Positions 1 through 12,740 of a stretch of 64,000 nucleotides of DNA are shown here, in pieces (position 1 is the stretch's first letter; every line of letters begins with the position of its first letter). The stretch is taken from positions 26,918 to 90,917 of the forward strand of contig KV424047.1 of the NCBI GenBank assembly GCA_001632435.1, read 5' to 3'. Origin of the DNA: Calocera cornea HHB12733 (taxonomy: Eukaryota; Basidiomycota; Dacrymycetes; Dacrymycetales; Dacrymycetaceae). The notes below the pieces were generated by a model, which worked only from the letters and a program-made list of their open reading frames with translations, did not search any database and was not told where the DNA came from. Position numbers and translations under genes: made by a program.

Positions 1-2329
1 TCTGGGGGCGGGGGCGGGTGAGCATCCTGCGTCCGCGTGGGCCGGGGCGGAAGGGGCTCACGTCGATGGAGATGATGTTTGCGTGGTCAAGCGCCTCGAG
101 GAAGTCGCCGCGCGTCATGATCTGCCGACAGCGCCAGTACGGGATGCTGGGGAGCATGCCGCCGTCCTCGTCTTGCTGATCCTCTGCTCTCCCTGCGGCG
201 GCTGACCCGGCGCGAGCCTCCCGCTCCTTCTCCTTCTGCAGCCTTACAAACTCGCTGAGCAAGAGCCACGAGCCGCTGGCCCACTTCTGCTCGTCCATCA
301 CATCATCGTCGCACTCCGGGATCAAGCCGATGACGGACAAGAGCCACGCCTTTTCCCGCGCGAGCGTCTCCCTCGCTGCGGCTGCTCGGGGGGCGGGCCA
401 GCGCAGCCCAGATAGTCAGGAGAGGTAGTGGGGGGACGGGGGGAGGGCAGCGCACCGAGGATATCCGACGCGCGCCCAACGCGGTTCAGCACCGCCAGCC
501 GGCCGCCCGTGTACCTTACTGCCTCGCGCAGGCGGTCCTCCGAGCCCGCCGGGGCGCCGGACTCGTGCCGGATGAGCTTGAGCGTGTGCACGGCCTCGGC
601 TTGGGAGAGGTCCGAGATGCTTATCACCTGGTGGGCGCGTGTCAGCCTGTGCAATGAAGCAGCAGCAGCAGCATGCAGCATGTATGCAGATAGGCGTGCA
701 TGCGCACGCACCTGGAGGCGATTGGCCGCCTTCCTGAGCACGGTATACGGCCAAAAGTCGTCCGAGGTAAACACCATGGTGAGGATGCCGGACTGTGCCC
801 AGGCCTCTGCGCGCTGCTGGAGCAGGCGGACGAGCCGGTGGCCCTCGTCGTCGTTGTGGAGCTGGTGGATGTTGTTGAGGACGAGGACGAGCGGGCGGCG
901 CCGTTTGGCGGCGCTGCGGAGCGCGTATTTCTCCAGTTTTGTGAGCGCTGACGCGGGGGTCAGCACGCGTACACCTCAACGCGGGTCGAGCGGGCCGGGT
1001 GGGGGTTATAGCACACTCACCGCGCTCGATGTCCAGGGCGGGCCCGCCGAGCCTGGGCTCCCTCCTCTGAAAGAGGCCAAACTGTGCGTCCTCATCAAAC
1101 TCATAATTGACCGCTTTGCCGAGCCTGGCCCTGAACACCTCGAGGTCCGGGTGGGCCTCGCACACGGCGGCGCCGTCCGCGTTGGTGCGGCGCATGGCGG
1201 CGAGGATCATGGAGCCCTTTCCTGTTCCCTTGGGCCCGAGGAGGAGGTAGTAGTGGCCCGTTGTCGCGGGCGCGCCGGAGAGGATGTGGTCGACGAGCGG
1301 CTGCTCGCGCCGCGCGACGTGCCCGCTGTGCGCCGAGGGGGACGTGCGGTCCAGCGCGAGCGCGGGGTCGTACCCCGGGGCGAAGGCTTGCTCGATCTGG
1401 GGTGCATGCGGTTGCTGGTCAGCGCCGCTCTGGACCGCAGGGGTACTGGGCAGGGAGGGCGCGGGGGCGCACCTTGAACAGGACGGAATGCTTGTACCAG
1501 CCGACGTACACCCACCCGCCGACGATGACTGCATGCCCGTGTCAGCCTCTGTCATCCCTTCTCGCACTGAGCAGCGCCAGGGCCACAAGGAGCGCACGCA
1601 CCGACGAGCAACCCTGCACCACAGGACGTCATCAGCCATCATCGGCGGGCGCACCATCTCCTCTCGCTATCGAGGGAAGGAGGAAGGAGGAAGGAAGGAG
1701 GGGGGCGTACCAGCCAGCGCGGTCAGCGAGCCGTCCACGAGCGGCGAGCGAGATCCCCCGGGGCCGGCGCCGTTCCCATTCCCAATTCCATTCCCGTGGC
1801 TGGGCGAGGAGGAGGGGGCAGTTCGCAGCTTCTGGAAGGCCCGGAGGCGGGCGAGGATCGCCCGCCAGAGTGGTTCTGGGTCTGGGTCTTGGGCTGGGTC
1901 TGGGGCTGGGGCTGGGGGGGTTGAAAGGGCTGAGGGATCTTCAGCTTCGGGAGCGGAGGAGGAGGAGGAGGGCCGAGCGGGAGGCGAGGCGGGCTCGGGC
2001 TCGGACACGATACCAGTGAGCGTGAGCAAGTCCTTCCGTCTGGGTGCGTGCGCCGTGGCCGCCCGCGGCTCCGCGCCTGCACCCGCCGCCGCTTTCAGAC
2101 GCCTGCCAGTCTCCGGCGGAGGAGGAGGCTGCGTCGGCGCCCGCCCCAGCATCGGCGGCGCGTCCCCCCCGGGCCCTCGTCGTGCCGGTGAGCAAGTGCT
2201 GAGCGCGCGGACGGCGAGGGTGACTGGCAGTGGCAGTGGCAGCTGCGGCCGCGGCCGGCTGGGCGTGCTCAGGCGGGTTGCCCGCGGAGGATGAGGATGG
2301 CGGAAGGGTCGCACGGCCGTGCGGAGCAT
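1..2329 (-). CDS. Mitochondrial P-loop ATPase (AAA-like), 3' end cut by the window edge
   Basis: Exons, read leftwards: 2329-1711, 1528-1473, 1396-1021, 947-712, 627-456, 375-62, and a further exon beginning at base 1. At least 591 residues are present. The N-terminus is rich in R, P and S with almost no acidic residues, like a mitochondrial presequence. Exon 2 joins to LTALAVIVGGWVYVGWY, one likely membrane segment. The ATPase domain follows: Walker A GPKGTGKG, then a Walker B-like strand LVLVLNNIHQ with N where D/E is usual, then the sensor-like strand LTMVFTSDD. The C-terminal part (REKAWLLSVIGLIPE onward) looks like the helical/winged-helix part of this fungal AAA family. I infer an inner-membrane ATPase of unknown substrate. 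The family is recognised by domain order; no named yeast gene is assigned. Confidence 0.8.
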
Positions 2330-3428
2330 CGGCCAGGATTGGAATCAGATTCAGAATCAGAATCGCTAGTGGTGTATTGGCGTATTGTTAGCGGTGGATC
2401 GGGAGGTAGGGGGTGGGGAGCGGTTGGCGGCCGGCAGCGGTACACACTCGCGATGAGTGGCCAGTGCATTCAGTCCTCGCAGCAGCAGGTGCAGGTGCTT
2501 GGCCCGTTCGGGCGCCAAGGCGCGACGCGTCCCTGCGGCGGGACGGATGGAGCACGTTCCCCGATCATCCTCATGATCGGGGTTCGATCGCCTGCACGAG
2601 TGGCACCGGCAGGCCGATCACGCTCATACCGCCGATCCTCTGCGGACTGACGCCCGTCGGCGGACTCCAACGGCGACTCCCCCAGCGAGACCGAGGACGA
2701 GGGCGACAGACTGGTACTGGCGACGAGGGCGGCTCGTTCGTCGGGTGCTAGACTCTGGACTTTGCGGGTTGGACAGCTGCCATTCTTGCTGCAGCACGGC
2801 GCGGAAGCTGAATGCCAACCACTTCTGATACTGCTGTACTACTGTACAGGAACAAGGGATCGGCTTCCGAATACTACAGTGCTCGTGTTCTTGTTCTGTT
2901 CTGCACAGTGTGTGAGGTCAGCGCGTCCGCCGGCGGCCTGGGTCGCGCACAGAACACCGCGGAAGGAGCATGGTGAGCGCGGTACTTCTGCGTAGCCGCG
3001 TCGACGGGCCCGCCCGTCCCTCTCGTCTTTCTTCTCCTCGGTCCCTGGATGCGTCGCGGTGTGATGGCTGTGGCTTGCAGAGTTTGTCGGGTTCTGACTG
3101 CTGCCAGCAGCAGCCACCGCCTGGGCTGTCGCGCGTTCTGCGTTCGTTCCCAGATCCTCGGGGCTATCTCTCCTTGCCTGGCTCTGTGGCTGGCCGGGCC
3201 AGTGGCACCCCAAGCAGGCGCGTCCCCTTCCCTTTGGGGGAGAGAAGCGTCGCCCCTCGGCGCCTGTGTGCGCGGATGGATGCCCCAGCGGTGCCCGGTG
3301 GGGTCAGCGGGCTCCGCTGACTGTCTCCCCTCTGCCAAGGGGTGTACAAAAACAGTCGTCACCCCGCACGCCCCCCGTCCTCCCCGCCCGCTCCCAAGCC
3401 ACACACCCGCCCAGCGCCCAGCCGCACG
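2330..3428. other. Divergent intergenic region between the ATPase and the first P450
   Basis: No gene is visible. This is the shared upstream region of the minus-strand ATPase and the plus-strand P450. It holds a perfect 10-bp stem with a 4-base loop (2559-2582) and a stretch rich in CCC and CTC just before the P450 start. Confidence 0.6.
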
Positions 3429-5309
3429 ATGCCCTCCCCCGTCCTCCTCGCCTCCTTCGCCCTCGCCGCCCTCTTCCTCCTCTACCGCACATTCACCCGC
3501 CCCCGCCCCGCCCCAAGCCCCGACGGCCTGCTCGACCCCCCCGCCGCCTTCTACCCCCTGCCGTACTTCGGCTGCGCACTCGCCTATGGCGCTGACCCGG
3601 GCAAGTTCGGGCGGGAGAACGAGTGCGTGCTCCCCCCCCCCTCACTCACTCCTACCTCCTTTCCATCGCGAGCGCATACATTGACCGCCGTGCCAGGCTC
3701 CGCCACGGCCCGATCTTCGCGACCAAGATGCTCGGGCGCAAGGCGACCTTTGTCACCTCCGCGCCGCTCATCGCCGCGCTCTACAAGAACTCGCGCGCAG
3801 CGCAGCACGACCCCATCCGCATGGAGATCCCGATCCGCATGTTCGGCATCGCGCCGTACGCGGTGCAGCACGAGTCTCTGCCCGAGCACGGCTTCCCCCT
3901 GTTCGACAAGGCACTGAGCTTCCAGAGCGTCAAGCCGCTCTCCGCCGCCTTCTCCCAGCACTTCTGGAAACGCCTCTCCGCGACGGACGCGCTCGCAAAG
4001 ACCTCCCCGGGGGACACGGTCGAGGTCAAGTTCACCCGCTTCCTCTTCCCGCTTGTCTTCGCCGCCACGTGCGAGGTCTTCCTCGGCCCCCGGTTCGACG
4101 CCGACGGGTCGTACGCCGACTTTGAGGTCTTCGACGAGCAGATATTCAAGTTCCTCGCCGGCGTCCCGCCGGCCATGGCGCCGGCCGCGTTCAAGTCGCG
4201 CGCGCGGGTGCGCGACGCGCTGATCCGGTTCCTCGAGCGCGCCTGGACGCCCGACAGCGCCGAGGCGCACGGCGGGTACCTGGCGGGGGCGAGCCCGCTG
4301 CTCTCCGAGCTCGTGGGCCGGTTCCACGGCTGGAAGTTCGCGACGGCGGACCAGGCGGGCCACCTGCTCAGCATCATCTGGGGCTTCCAGCCCAACCTCG
4401 TCTGGACGATCTACTGGCTCTTCCTGCACCTGCTCCAGGACGCCTCGCGCGTCGCCCGCCTGCGCGCAGAGATAGACACGGCCATGCGGGACGTGTTCGG
4501 CGGGAAGCTCGACGCGTGCCTGGGCGCGGAGCCGGCCGTGTTCGAGCGCAAGGAGTTCGCACTCTTATCGTCCGCGCTCAACGAGACCCTGCGCCTGTGC
4601 GGCTCCGCAACCAGCATGCGCCGCGTCGTCGAGGACTTTGTCATCACGGACACGCAGGGCTCCAGTGCCAGCGCAAAGGCCGCTGCGGCTGAGGGTCTCC
4701 CCGCGCCCGCCGCGCCCGCCGCGCCCGTGCAGTACCTCCTGCGCAAGGGCGAGGACGCGTACGCGATCACGCGCACCGTGCACATGGACCCGGAGCTGTA
4801 CGCCGACCCGGAGTCCTTCCGCATCGACCGCTTCCTCGCGGAGGACGGGACGTGCAGCCGCAAGTTCTACAAGGCGGGCAAGCATGTTGCGAACAACCTG
4901 ATGGGCTGGGGCGGGGGCGTCAGCAAGTGTGAGTTCAGAGTTGCTGTTCTGTTCCCGATCCCGATCCCAATTCCAATTCCTATTCTGTTTTGCCTATTTC
5001 CCTTTTTGAATGAGGCGTGGTTCTGACGACTGACGACTGACTGATGACTGACGTGGCTTCGCAGGTGCCGGCCGCTACTACGCGACGCATGCCGTAAAGC
5101 TGTGCGTGATCCTGATGTTCCACCACTTTGACATCCAGCACACGGCCAACTGCGCGCTCTCTGCGGACGCCACCGCGGGCACGGGCACGGGCACGGGCCA
5201 GGGGCTCAGGGCGTACACGAAGCCTGCGGTGCCGGACATGGACATGAGCCGCATCGGCATGCTTACCGCCAAGCAGGACATTGTGCTCTCTCTGCGCCGG
5301 CGGGTGTAG
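3429..5309 (+). CDS. Cytochrome P450 of the CYP7/CYP8-like type
   Basis: Exons 3429-3622, 3697-4928 and 5065-5309 give 556 residues. An N-terminal membrane anchor (LLASFALAALFLLY) is followed by a full P450 fold. The K-helix ExxR is ETLR in ALNETLRLCG. The heme loop reads WGGGVSKCAG with Cys476; W replaces the usual F, and the Cys codon is split by intron 2 (T|GT). The I-helix region (LLSIIWGFQPNLVWTIYWLF) lacks the acid-alcohol pair of typical monooxygenases and instead resembles the W-x-x-Q/N-x-N pattern of CYP7A/CYP8A proteins. An insert of about 25 Ala/Pro-rich residues follows the K-helix region. It probably sits in the endoplasmic reticulum; the substrate is unknown (sterol or lipid by analogy). 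Intron 2 carries an imperfect hexamer repeat. Confidence 0.88.
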
Positions 5310-6591
5310 ACTGTACACTGTACACTGTACGTGTGGACTGTATGTGGATTGTGGATTGCGGACTGGGGAGTGTCGATAGGCGAGTGAGCACAGTATGCGG
5401 CCGTAGAGCATCCCGCGAGTAGCGGGAGTTGACGCGTAGTACGGTATATATGCGTTCTGCGTTCTGCATTCTGCGTTCTGCGTTCTGCATTCTGCGTTCT
5501 ACATTCTGCGCTCTGCCTCGGTTTCACTTCTATCGCTGGGTGAGCGAGGAGGAGGAGAGATAACGAGCCCGTGCGAGATTCCCGAATACGGGAGCCGCCG
5601 ATTAGAACAGGCTCCCGCGGGCCCGAGCCGTTGATATCCCATCGGCCATCGCACCCGGGCCCGTGGTAGTGGAGTGCGGCTTCTCGAGAGCCGCGGAACA
5701 AGTCGGTGGCTCTGACACGGGCCCAATCCGCAATCTCGCCTTGCCTCGCTCTTCTCCTCTCCTCGCCTCGCACTGGCAGCATCAGGCTGCATCAACGCAC
5801 CGCATCGCCGCATGATCTTCTCCTGACGACTTGAAAATCGAAAACGCTGCCCATTCGCCCTCTGGCGCATTCTGACGTCGCATAGCACTACTGTACACCA
5901 AGCGACGACGCGCGATTGTCGCCCCGTCCGAGGGTCGCGATTGCTGCAAAACAATGTGCTGGTGTGCAGTCGTACTACACTGCACGCAGGGTCCACCCTC
6001 GGCCGCTGCAGTGCTACGTTGCCGTTCTGTTCCTCGACCAACGTGTCGTCTGTGCCTTCTCTGACAACCCGCCTTCTGCCCCTCAATGAACGACGTCCCC
6101 CGTCCTTCCCCCCCTCGCTGCCCCTGGCTATGCTATGCGCACGGGTGTCTAGGCACGCATCGTTGCTTCGTTCTCGCTCGCGCCCCCCTCTTCGGCTCGG
6201 TTCTCCCCCGGCTCCCGGCGCTCCCGCTCGCCGATGGGAACGCCCCGGATAAAGCGGTATTCCAGCACGCTCTGAGCAGACGCCATGGGAATCCGTGGTG
6301 CTGCGAAGGCCCATTCCTCGGGACCGCTGGACTGGGCCTGGCGGGCATTGATTGGCATGCACAGGTTGCCCAGCCCGCGCCCGAGATCTCAGCCCGCACT
6401 GATGACGACCGTGCAGAGGTGATCTGCGGTCGGGTCGGTTCGGGGCCTGCTAATGGCCGACGCCGCTACGAGAACAGCTTATCATATCGCAGCCTGTCCG
6501 GACAGCGTTGGTCTGCGTCAAGCCCCTCTCCTACGGGGCCCCATAAGAACTAGATACCCCCCCAACCTTCTCTTCTCCAACGCTGTCTCCC
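5310..6591. other. Intergenic region between two P450 genes
   Basis: No coding sequence is supported. The segment begins with short CTGTACA and TGTGGATTG repetitions (5310-5370), then a TATATAT stretch (5446-5452) directly followed by a heptamer array. The remainder is GC-rich and includes the upstream region of the second P450. Confidence 0.6.
5452..5514 (+). repeat. Heptamer minisatellite, nine units
   Basis: Nine contiguous 7-base units of the form GC(G/A)TTCT with two slightly diverged last units (ACATTCT, GCGCTCT). It lies between the two P450 genes, directly after a TATATA run. Confidence 0.9.
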
Positions 6592-8712
6592 ATGGCTCCT
6601 TTCCCGACCCACCAGGCCTCCCCGGCCCTCGCCCTCCTGGTCGTCTTCGTCGCCCTGGTATTCTACGTGACTGCATCTGTACGTGTCGCCCCAACACCGG
6701 GTACTGTCTATTCTGATCCACCCCGCATTCATAGCTGCTCAGAGGCCTCTTCCTTTCCCCTCTCTCGCGCTTCCCCGGCCCCAAGCTCGCCGCCGTCACG
6801 CGATTCTGGGCGTTCTTCGAGTCAGTCAACAATGAACATACGCGCCTGGCTGTCCCTCAATGACTGACATTCCTCCAGAGCAATCTCTGGCCGCAAGGTG
6901 AAGGGCGTCCATGAGCTCCACAAGATGTACGGGCCTATCGTGAGGGTTGGGCCCAACGACCTGTCCATCTCCGCCCCAGAGGCCATCCCCAGACGTACGT
7001 GCCACCCTCCTTCCTCGTCCCGCTGTCGTTGACGCCGCCATCAGTATACTCCTACAAGCCTTTCCTCAAAGACCCCACGTTCTACGACGCTCTCAACGGC
7101 GGCAAGGTGGAAGGTCATCTCGTATGCCAGACGTACGTACCCTGTCGCCGGCTTCATCCCGTTCCGGTCTGCTCACGTGATCCCCCTCCAGCAACCCGGA
7201 GACACACGCCAGGCGACGAAAGCTCATATCGACACTCCTCTCGCGCTCGGCCGTCAAGGGGTACGAGAACGACATCATCCACCCCAAGATCATCAAGGCG
7301 CTCATGCCCTTCCGGGACGGCGACTTCTACACGGGGACGATGGACGTCCTCCCTGCCCTGCGGGCGATCACCGCCGATGCTGCTGGTACGTTGCGCTGCA
7401 TGTCCGCTGTGCGGCTGTCTGCTGAAGCCGTATCTCTCAGCGGAGCTCACCTTCGGCAAGACGTTCGGATGCCTCGACGCGCCGAACTTTGACCACCCGG
7501 TGCTCGAGGCACTGGCCATCGTATCGGATTCCGTCCCCGTTGTAAGTTCTCCTGCCGCGTGATATCCCTGTTCTTGTCACTCATGGCTGGCAGATCAACT
7601 GGATCCCGTGGCTCAACAGCATCCCTCGCTCGCTCGTCCAGTATCAGAAGATCATGGCGCCTGTGATCCAGCTCGAGAAGGTATGCTCCCCCTGGCTCTT
7701 GCCAAGCGTGGTCCCAACTAAGGCGGTTGCCAGTTCGTGTCGGATGCCTGGACAATCGAGAAGGCTGGTCCGGAGCCGACCGATGTCGGCCGCACGGTGC
7801 TCAGCAGACTGGCGTACCTCCTGCGGAACGACGAGGCGAAGTACCGTGATAATGTCGCTTTGTCCGAAGCGTTGACCATGATGTGAGTGAAGGATAAGCC
7901 AATCAGGATGTTGGCTGACGTTGCCCAGTGTCGCCGGGTCCGAGACGACTACGATGGCGATGGTATCCGCGCTCCATGAACTGTCCCTCAATCCGGGCAT
8001 CCAAGCTCGTATCCGCGCAGAGGTCGCCGAGCTCATGCCGGAGGCGTCCAGAGTGGACGACGTGATGGAGTCCGGCCTGCCTAGCTTCCAGGTCCTGCAG
8101 CAGCAGCCTTACCTGTCCGCGGTCATAAAGGTGCGCGAAGCTTGTCGGTCGGCTGGAATGACGTTGACGTCCTTGTAGGAGGTGCTTCGTATGTACCCGT
8201 CAGTGCCTGGGCTGTTGCCCCGTGTGGTGCCTAAGGATGGAATGACGGTCCGCAACCAGTTTATCCCACCCGGCGTACGTCGTTTTCAATGAAGTAAGCA
8301 ATCGCGGCTAACAGTGTTTCTAGACCGCGGTTGCGATGCAGGCGTGGACCATTCATCGTGATCCCGAAGTGTTCCCCGAGCCGGATACCTTCAACCCCTC
8401 GCGGTGGTTGGATGCGTCCGAGATCGAGCTGAAGGCGATGAATGCTCGTTTCATGCCCTTCTCTGCTGGTACCCGCTCCTGCGTAGGCGAAGAGTGAGTT
8501 GGATCGCGTTCATTCATTGCCATTCGACTAAGCGAGCGTTGTCTGCCAGGTTCGCGATGGCCCAGATGTATCTGATGATCGCGATGTTCTGCCGGTTCTA
8601 CCAGTTTGCGCCTGCACCGGGCTGCGACAACGGCATCGAGGATAACGGGTTTACGCTGAGCTGTCGCCATCTCAAGATGATGCTGAGCATCGGTGCCGCG
8701 CCACCAGTCTGA
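6592..8712 (+). CDS. Cytochrome P450 monooxygenase, canonical microsomal type
   Basis: Twelve exons: 6592-6678, 6735-6820, 6879-6994, 7045-7132, 7192-7385, 7441-7541, 7594-7680, 7734-7882, 7929-8130, 8179-8274, 8324-8493, 8550-8712. They total 512 residues, normal for the superfamily. Order of signatures: N-terminal membrane helix (ALALLVVFVALVFYV), proline hinge SRFPGPK, I-helix AGSETT (about 304-310), K-helix EVLR, the IHRDPEVFPEPDTF segment, and heme loop FSAGTRSCVG with Cys455. All catalytic elements are present, so it should be active. Eleven phased introns of about 45-60 bases separate it strongly from the neighbouring P450, so the two are not a recent duplication. The substrate cannot be deduced. 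Confidence 0.93.
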
Positions 8713-11700
8713 AGAAGTGGAGAGACTGGCACTCGTGAGATGCGCGTGTACTGATAGATTGTGCAAATACTATATGACAACACTGTACAACCTCGTAGAA
8801 ATAGACTGAGCTATTTGAGTCGCGTATACGCAAGGCTGTTCGTTATGAACCATCATGGATTCACCGAGTAGGAGCGCGGTCGGCATAACTACTTACCTCT
8901 GGAAGTTGTTCTGGTTGGGCAAGTCGCGACCAGTCGGCATGTCGACAGGCGGGAGCTGCGCGTGGTTGGGGAAGAGGGCCCACACGGGGTGGATGCCAGG
9001 TCGGGTGGAGAACTGGAGGGTCACGTAGCGCGGACCGGCGGGGTGTGGAGCGCAACACGCTGCGCCGGCCGAGCCGAGGTGTCTCTCGACATGTACCGGT
9101 GGGCGAACAACTGGTCAGATCGCCGCCCTTGGCGATGTGCAAGTGCTTACGCAACGCCGCGGTGACAGGAACCGCGTCGGTTATGCGTCAACCGGGGCGT
9201 TGATATGCGCGCCATCAGGCGCTGTTCGTGAACTGCGCATACTAGTACTGCACGGCTATGGCCGCATCATGATGTCCGGTTACGGCACATAGGCGGTCCA
9301 AACAGAAATGCCGTGAACGTCTTCTTCTCGCAACAAGTGCGGCACAAAGGGCACGCGGTCCACGCAGCCGGGCCGGGCGCACGGTCTCCCAGGAGCGTGG
9401 AGCGAAGATGATGTGGAGACAAAGGACCGGTCGGGAGTCAATCAGGGCGGGATCGAGCGGAGTTGGGCACCCTGCACCCGTGTTCATTAAACAGTTGATT
9501 GTTCCCCTGTCCGGGCAGACCCCTGACATGCCGCGGCAGGGATCGGCGCCGGAGGCGGACGGGATGATCCGCGGTTGTGGTTGTGGCAGTAGCATTAATA
9601 ACAGGAGAAGGCTCCGGGCCGGCCGGATATGGGCACATGCTCCTAGTACTGATTAACGATGATAATGGGCAATGTCAGGAGACAATCAAGCATACGGAGG
9701 CGACGTAACGACATGCCACTCTGATGATGTTCCGATGGAAAGACGGGAAGTCACCGTGGCACGCTTGCCCCTGCCCGACCTGGGCCGATCACGGTTCGGG
9801 ATGCAGCGTGCGCGTGGGCGGACAAGAGCCCGAGAAATGCCACCGGTGCTTCCGGGGCGCCGTGAAACCGCTGGCGATGGTCCGACCGCCGCCTTTCGCG
9901 AAGGATTGTGCAGGAAAATGCACAGCTGAAGAATAACATGCGTGAGGTGTGGCGGCCTCGTTGCGGTTGCCCAGCCAGCAGTCAGTAGTAGTGGGTCGCA
10001 GTGCTTCCATCCAGGGTTCCCCAGAATGTCTTTCGGCCGACCTTCCTCCCCCGGAATAATAACCGGGTGAGAGACCGTTTAGTATGCTGCGCTGCCGTGG
10101 CTGCCCCTGCCAGCCCAGTTTCAGGACGGTCCCTGAATCAGGCCCCGAAAGACAGCGTACAGGCCATTGATTGGGCAGCCTTGGGCAGCTCCGACGGCGC
10201 TTTCCAATTGAGGCAACAACTCATTAATGCACAACAACAACACACGAGGTCCGTGTGACTGCTTCGTGTGAGTAAGAGTAGTGGCAGGCCCGGCGCGGGA
10301 ATGATCAGCCGTCGGCTTGAGGCGGAACGTGTCGGTGGATGTGCATATGGATGTGAATTTTGGATGTAGGAGGTGGATGAGATGCCCAGCGCGCCGCGTC
10401 GGGCTGGCTTACGCAAAAGGGGCAATCGAATCGCGGTGGACGGCGGCGGGCTGCGCCGGGGGCGGCGCGCGGAGCATCCTCGCTGTCAGCCTCTCCACAC
10501 GGGAGGGCGCGCCCGAGTCAAGCAAGCCGCCGACGCCGAGGCGCGTTGGCCGGTTAGGCTTGCGTTATAGCCGCCGTCGGATTAAAGACGGCCACAGCAT
10601 ATATTTTAATTGGGCCGGTTGCGCTAAGCGAAGGGATCGCAGGAGGAGACTCTGGGGGACGCTGGTGGTGTTGACCGGAAACAGCCAATCGGGAATTGAA
10701 TTGCCTCGGGCCGCGGGGCAAGTTGGTCCCGGGGTGGTCCCGGGGTGCGGTGAGTGAAAAGGTCCAGCGCGGCGCTAGGGGCTACGCAGTGGCCATGCTG
10801 TCAGCCAGCGCCCGAGCAAGAGGCGCGCAGGCGGGGCGATGCCCCTAAGGCCTGCGCTGTGCCCTGCGGAGTGGGCTTGCGGGTCAAGGGCTGGCTTGCT
10901 TGTCTGATGATGGCAGGCGCCCGCGTGGGGCGCGCCGGTCGGCGGGATGGCTTGGAAAGGCGCAGCAAGCGCGCGATGACAGTGAGTGAGTGCTACGACT
11001 GTGGTCCGAAAAGCTGCTCGGTCGTCTGATCATGGCTCCGGGGAGAGAGCGATCGCGGTGCGGGTGTACGTTGCCGGAGGGAGGGGCACAGGAGGTGAGC
11101 TGATCACCGCCTTTGGTGGCCATAGTTAATGATAGTGTGCATTCCAATGAAAGATAGGAGTTGTGCAAGGAGACTGATGGAGTTGTCCGGAAAGAGGAGG
11201 GGGGGATATGAACAGAAGAAATGGAGAGGGTGACGGAATAGGGAGAGAAGCAGCCTGCCTCGGTTGAAAGGACGGAAAAACGAAGATGGAGATGGAGGTG
11301 GACGGAGCGGGGCGAGCACAGGCGTGGTGCCGCTGTCTCACGGCTCGCGGCTCGCGGCACGCCCAACCCCAACCGGGTGGCCGGGGGCATGCGCTCGTTT
11401 TGCTCCCGCCAGGATCGGGATGCGCCCGACAGCACACCACCCCCTCCCTTATAACCCTTGTCCCGCCGTCCGACTCGCCTTCACACTACACCTCCCCGCC
11501 CCCGACTCGCTCAGTCAGCGAGCACACGCGACAGCCCGTCGTCCCCCACACCCCCGGGCGAACACTCTCTCAGCTCTTCCCATCTCACGAGCTCGTTCAT
11601 AGACGCCTTTCCCGTCTCTCTCTCTCCCACCTTTCTCCCCAACTTCCCATACATCCACCCCAGCTTCGTCATCAGCTTCGGCCGACTCCGTCTCCGACTC

Positions 11701-11771
11701 AGACTCGTCCCACTCCAACAACGCCCGCAACGACTTCATTTCCTCACTTCCTCTCTGCCGTCAGATCACGA
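8713..11771. other. 3-kb stretch without a recognisable gene
   Basis: Reading frames here have no domain signature, no plausible splice chain and no hydrophobic pattern worth calling. The last 400 bases look like a promoter and leader for the cyclin gene: a TATAAC at about 11450 and a long C/T-rich leader up to 11771. Confidence 0.5.
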
Positions 11772-12640
11772 ATGGACGCTCACCGTGTACACATCCCCGC
11801 CGTGGGCTCCGGCTACAAGCCGGCTGTATATGCCGCCCAACACCCCACAAAGCAATACCCCGCGGCCCAGCCAACACCGAGTAGGCGGGACGACCCCTAC
11901 TACGGCCACCAGGAAACGGCAAAGACCTGCGACCTCTTCATTCGCCATCTGTTCGGCTGCCCGCATCTTCCCGTCCAGGCCACCACGGGCGACCCACCAC
12001 AACCGCTCCCGTCGCTAGCCCGCTTCATCGCATATGCACTGCACCGTACGCGCCTACCGTCCTCGGTCACCTACAGCGCTTTGTTCTTGCTCTCCCGCCT
12101 CAAAGGCCGTTTCCCGGGTGCCAGGGGCAGCTCAGGGCACCGTCTCTGGATATCCGCGTTCATGATCGCGTCAAAGGTCAGTGTCACTCGAACCCCGCAC
12201 TTCCGCGCACAGCTAACCCGTGGCTCAGGTTGTATGCGACGACACGTACTCGAACAAGAGCTGGGCCATCGTCGGCCAGCACATGTTCTCCCTCAAGGAG
12301 ATCAACCAGATGGAGCGGGAGATGTGCGGGTACCTCGAGTGGATGCTCAAAATCGAGCCCGCAGAGCTCAAGGCCTTCACCGACGCCGTCAAGGACCAGT
12401 ACGGGCCGCACTCGGATCTCGCCCGCCAGATGGCCGCGCCCGAACGCGGGCCGTTCCCTAGAACGCCCGTCATGTATGACCTGTACGACGACGAGGACCC
12501 CGGCTCGCCATACCACTCGTCGAGTAATTCGCCCATATCCTCGACGCTCAATACCCCGCCCGCCAACGAGCTGGCCGTGCCCGATGGCAAGTACGGCGAG
12601 ACGTACACCGATCCCCAGAGCCTATACGTCTACCCTCAAA
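11772..12640 (+). CDS. PHO85-type (Pcl) cyclin, C-terminus lost in an assembly gap
   Basis: Exons 11772-12176 and 12229-12640 (then N). The cyclin box spans about residues 75-200: SLARFIAYALHRTRLPSS, TYSALFLLSRLKGRFPG, LWISAFMIASKVVCDDTY, then SLKEINQMEREMCGYLEWML. This is the pattern of fungal Pcl1/Pcl2-like G1 cyclins that activate a Pho85-type CDK. The C-terminal tail is Ser/Pro-rich (YHSSSNSPISST) and could carry phosphorylation or degradation sites. The reading frame enters 100 N at 12641; the sequence after the gap gives no certain continuation, and a stop soon after 12741 is likely. Real gap size is unknown. Confidence 0.85.
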
Positions 12641-12740
12641 NNNNNNNNNNNNNNNNNNNNNNNNNNNNNNNNNNNNNNNNNNNNNNNNNNNNNNNNNNNN
12701 NNNNNNNNNNNNNNNNNNNNNNNNNNNNNNNNNNNNNNNN
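12641..12740. other. Assembly gap of 100 N
   Basis: Exactly 100 unspecified bases, a conventional scaffold-gap length. It interrupts the tail of the cyclin gene, so the true size and the end of that protein are unknown. Confidence 0.98.

Noticed and set aside
416..1657. Long minus-strand frame (413 codons) taken as one exon
   Set aside because: It runs through several introns of the ATPase gene in mixed frames; only the part 1396-1021 belongs to the protein.
2559..2582. Perfect 10-bp stem taken as a bacterial-type terminator or tRNA part
   Set aside because: The DNA is eukaryotic, there is no U-run, and tRNA A- and B-box spacing does not fit.
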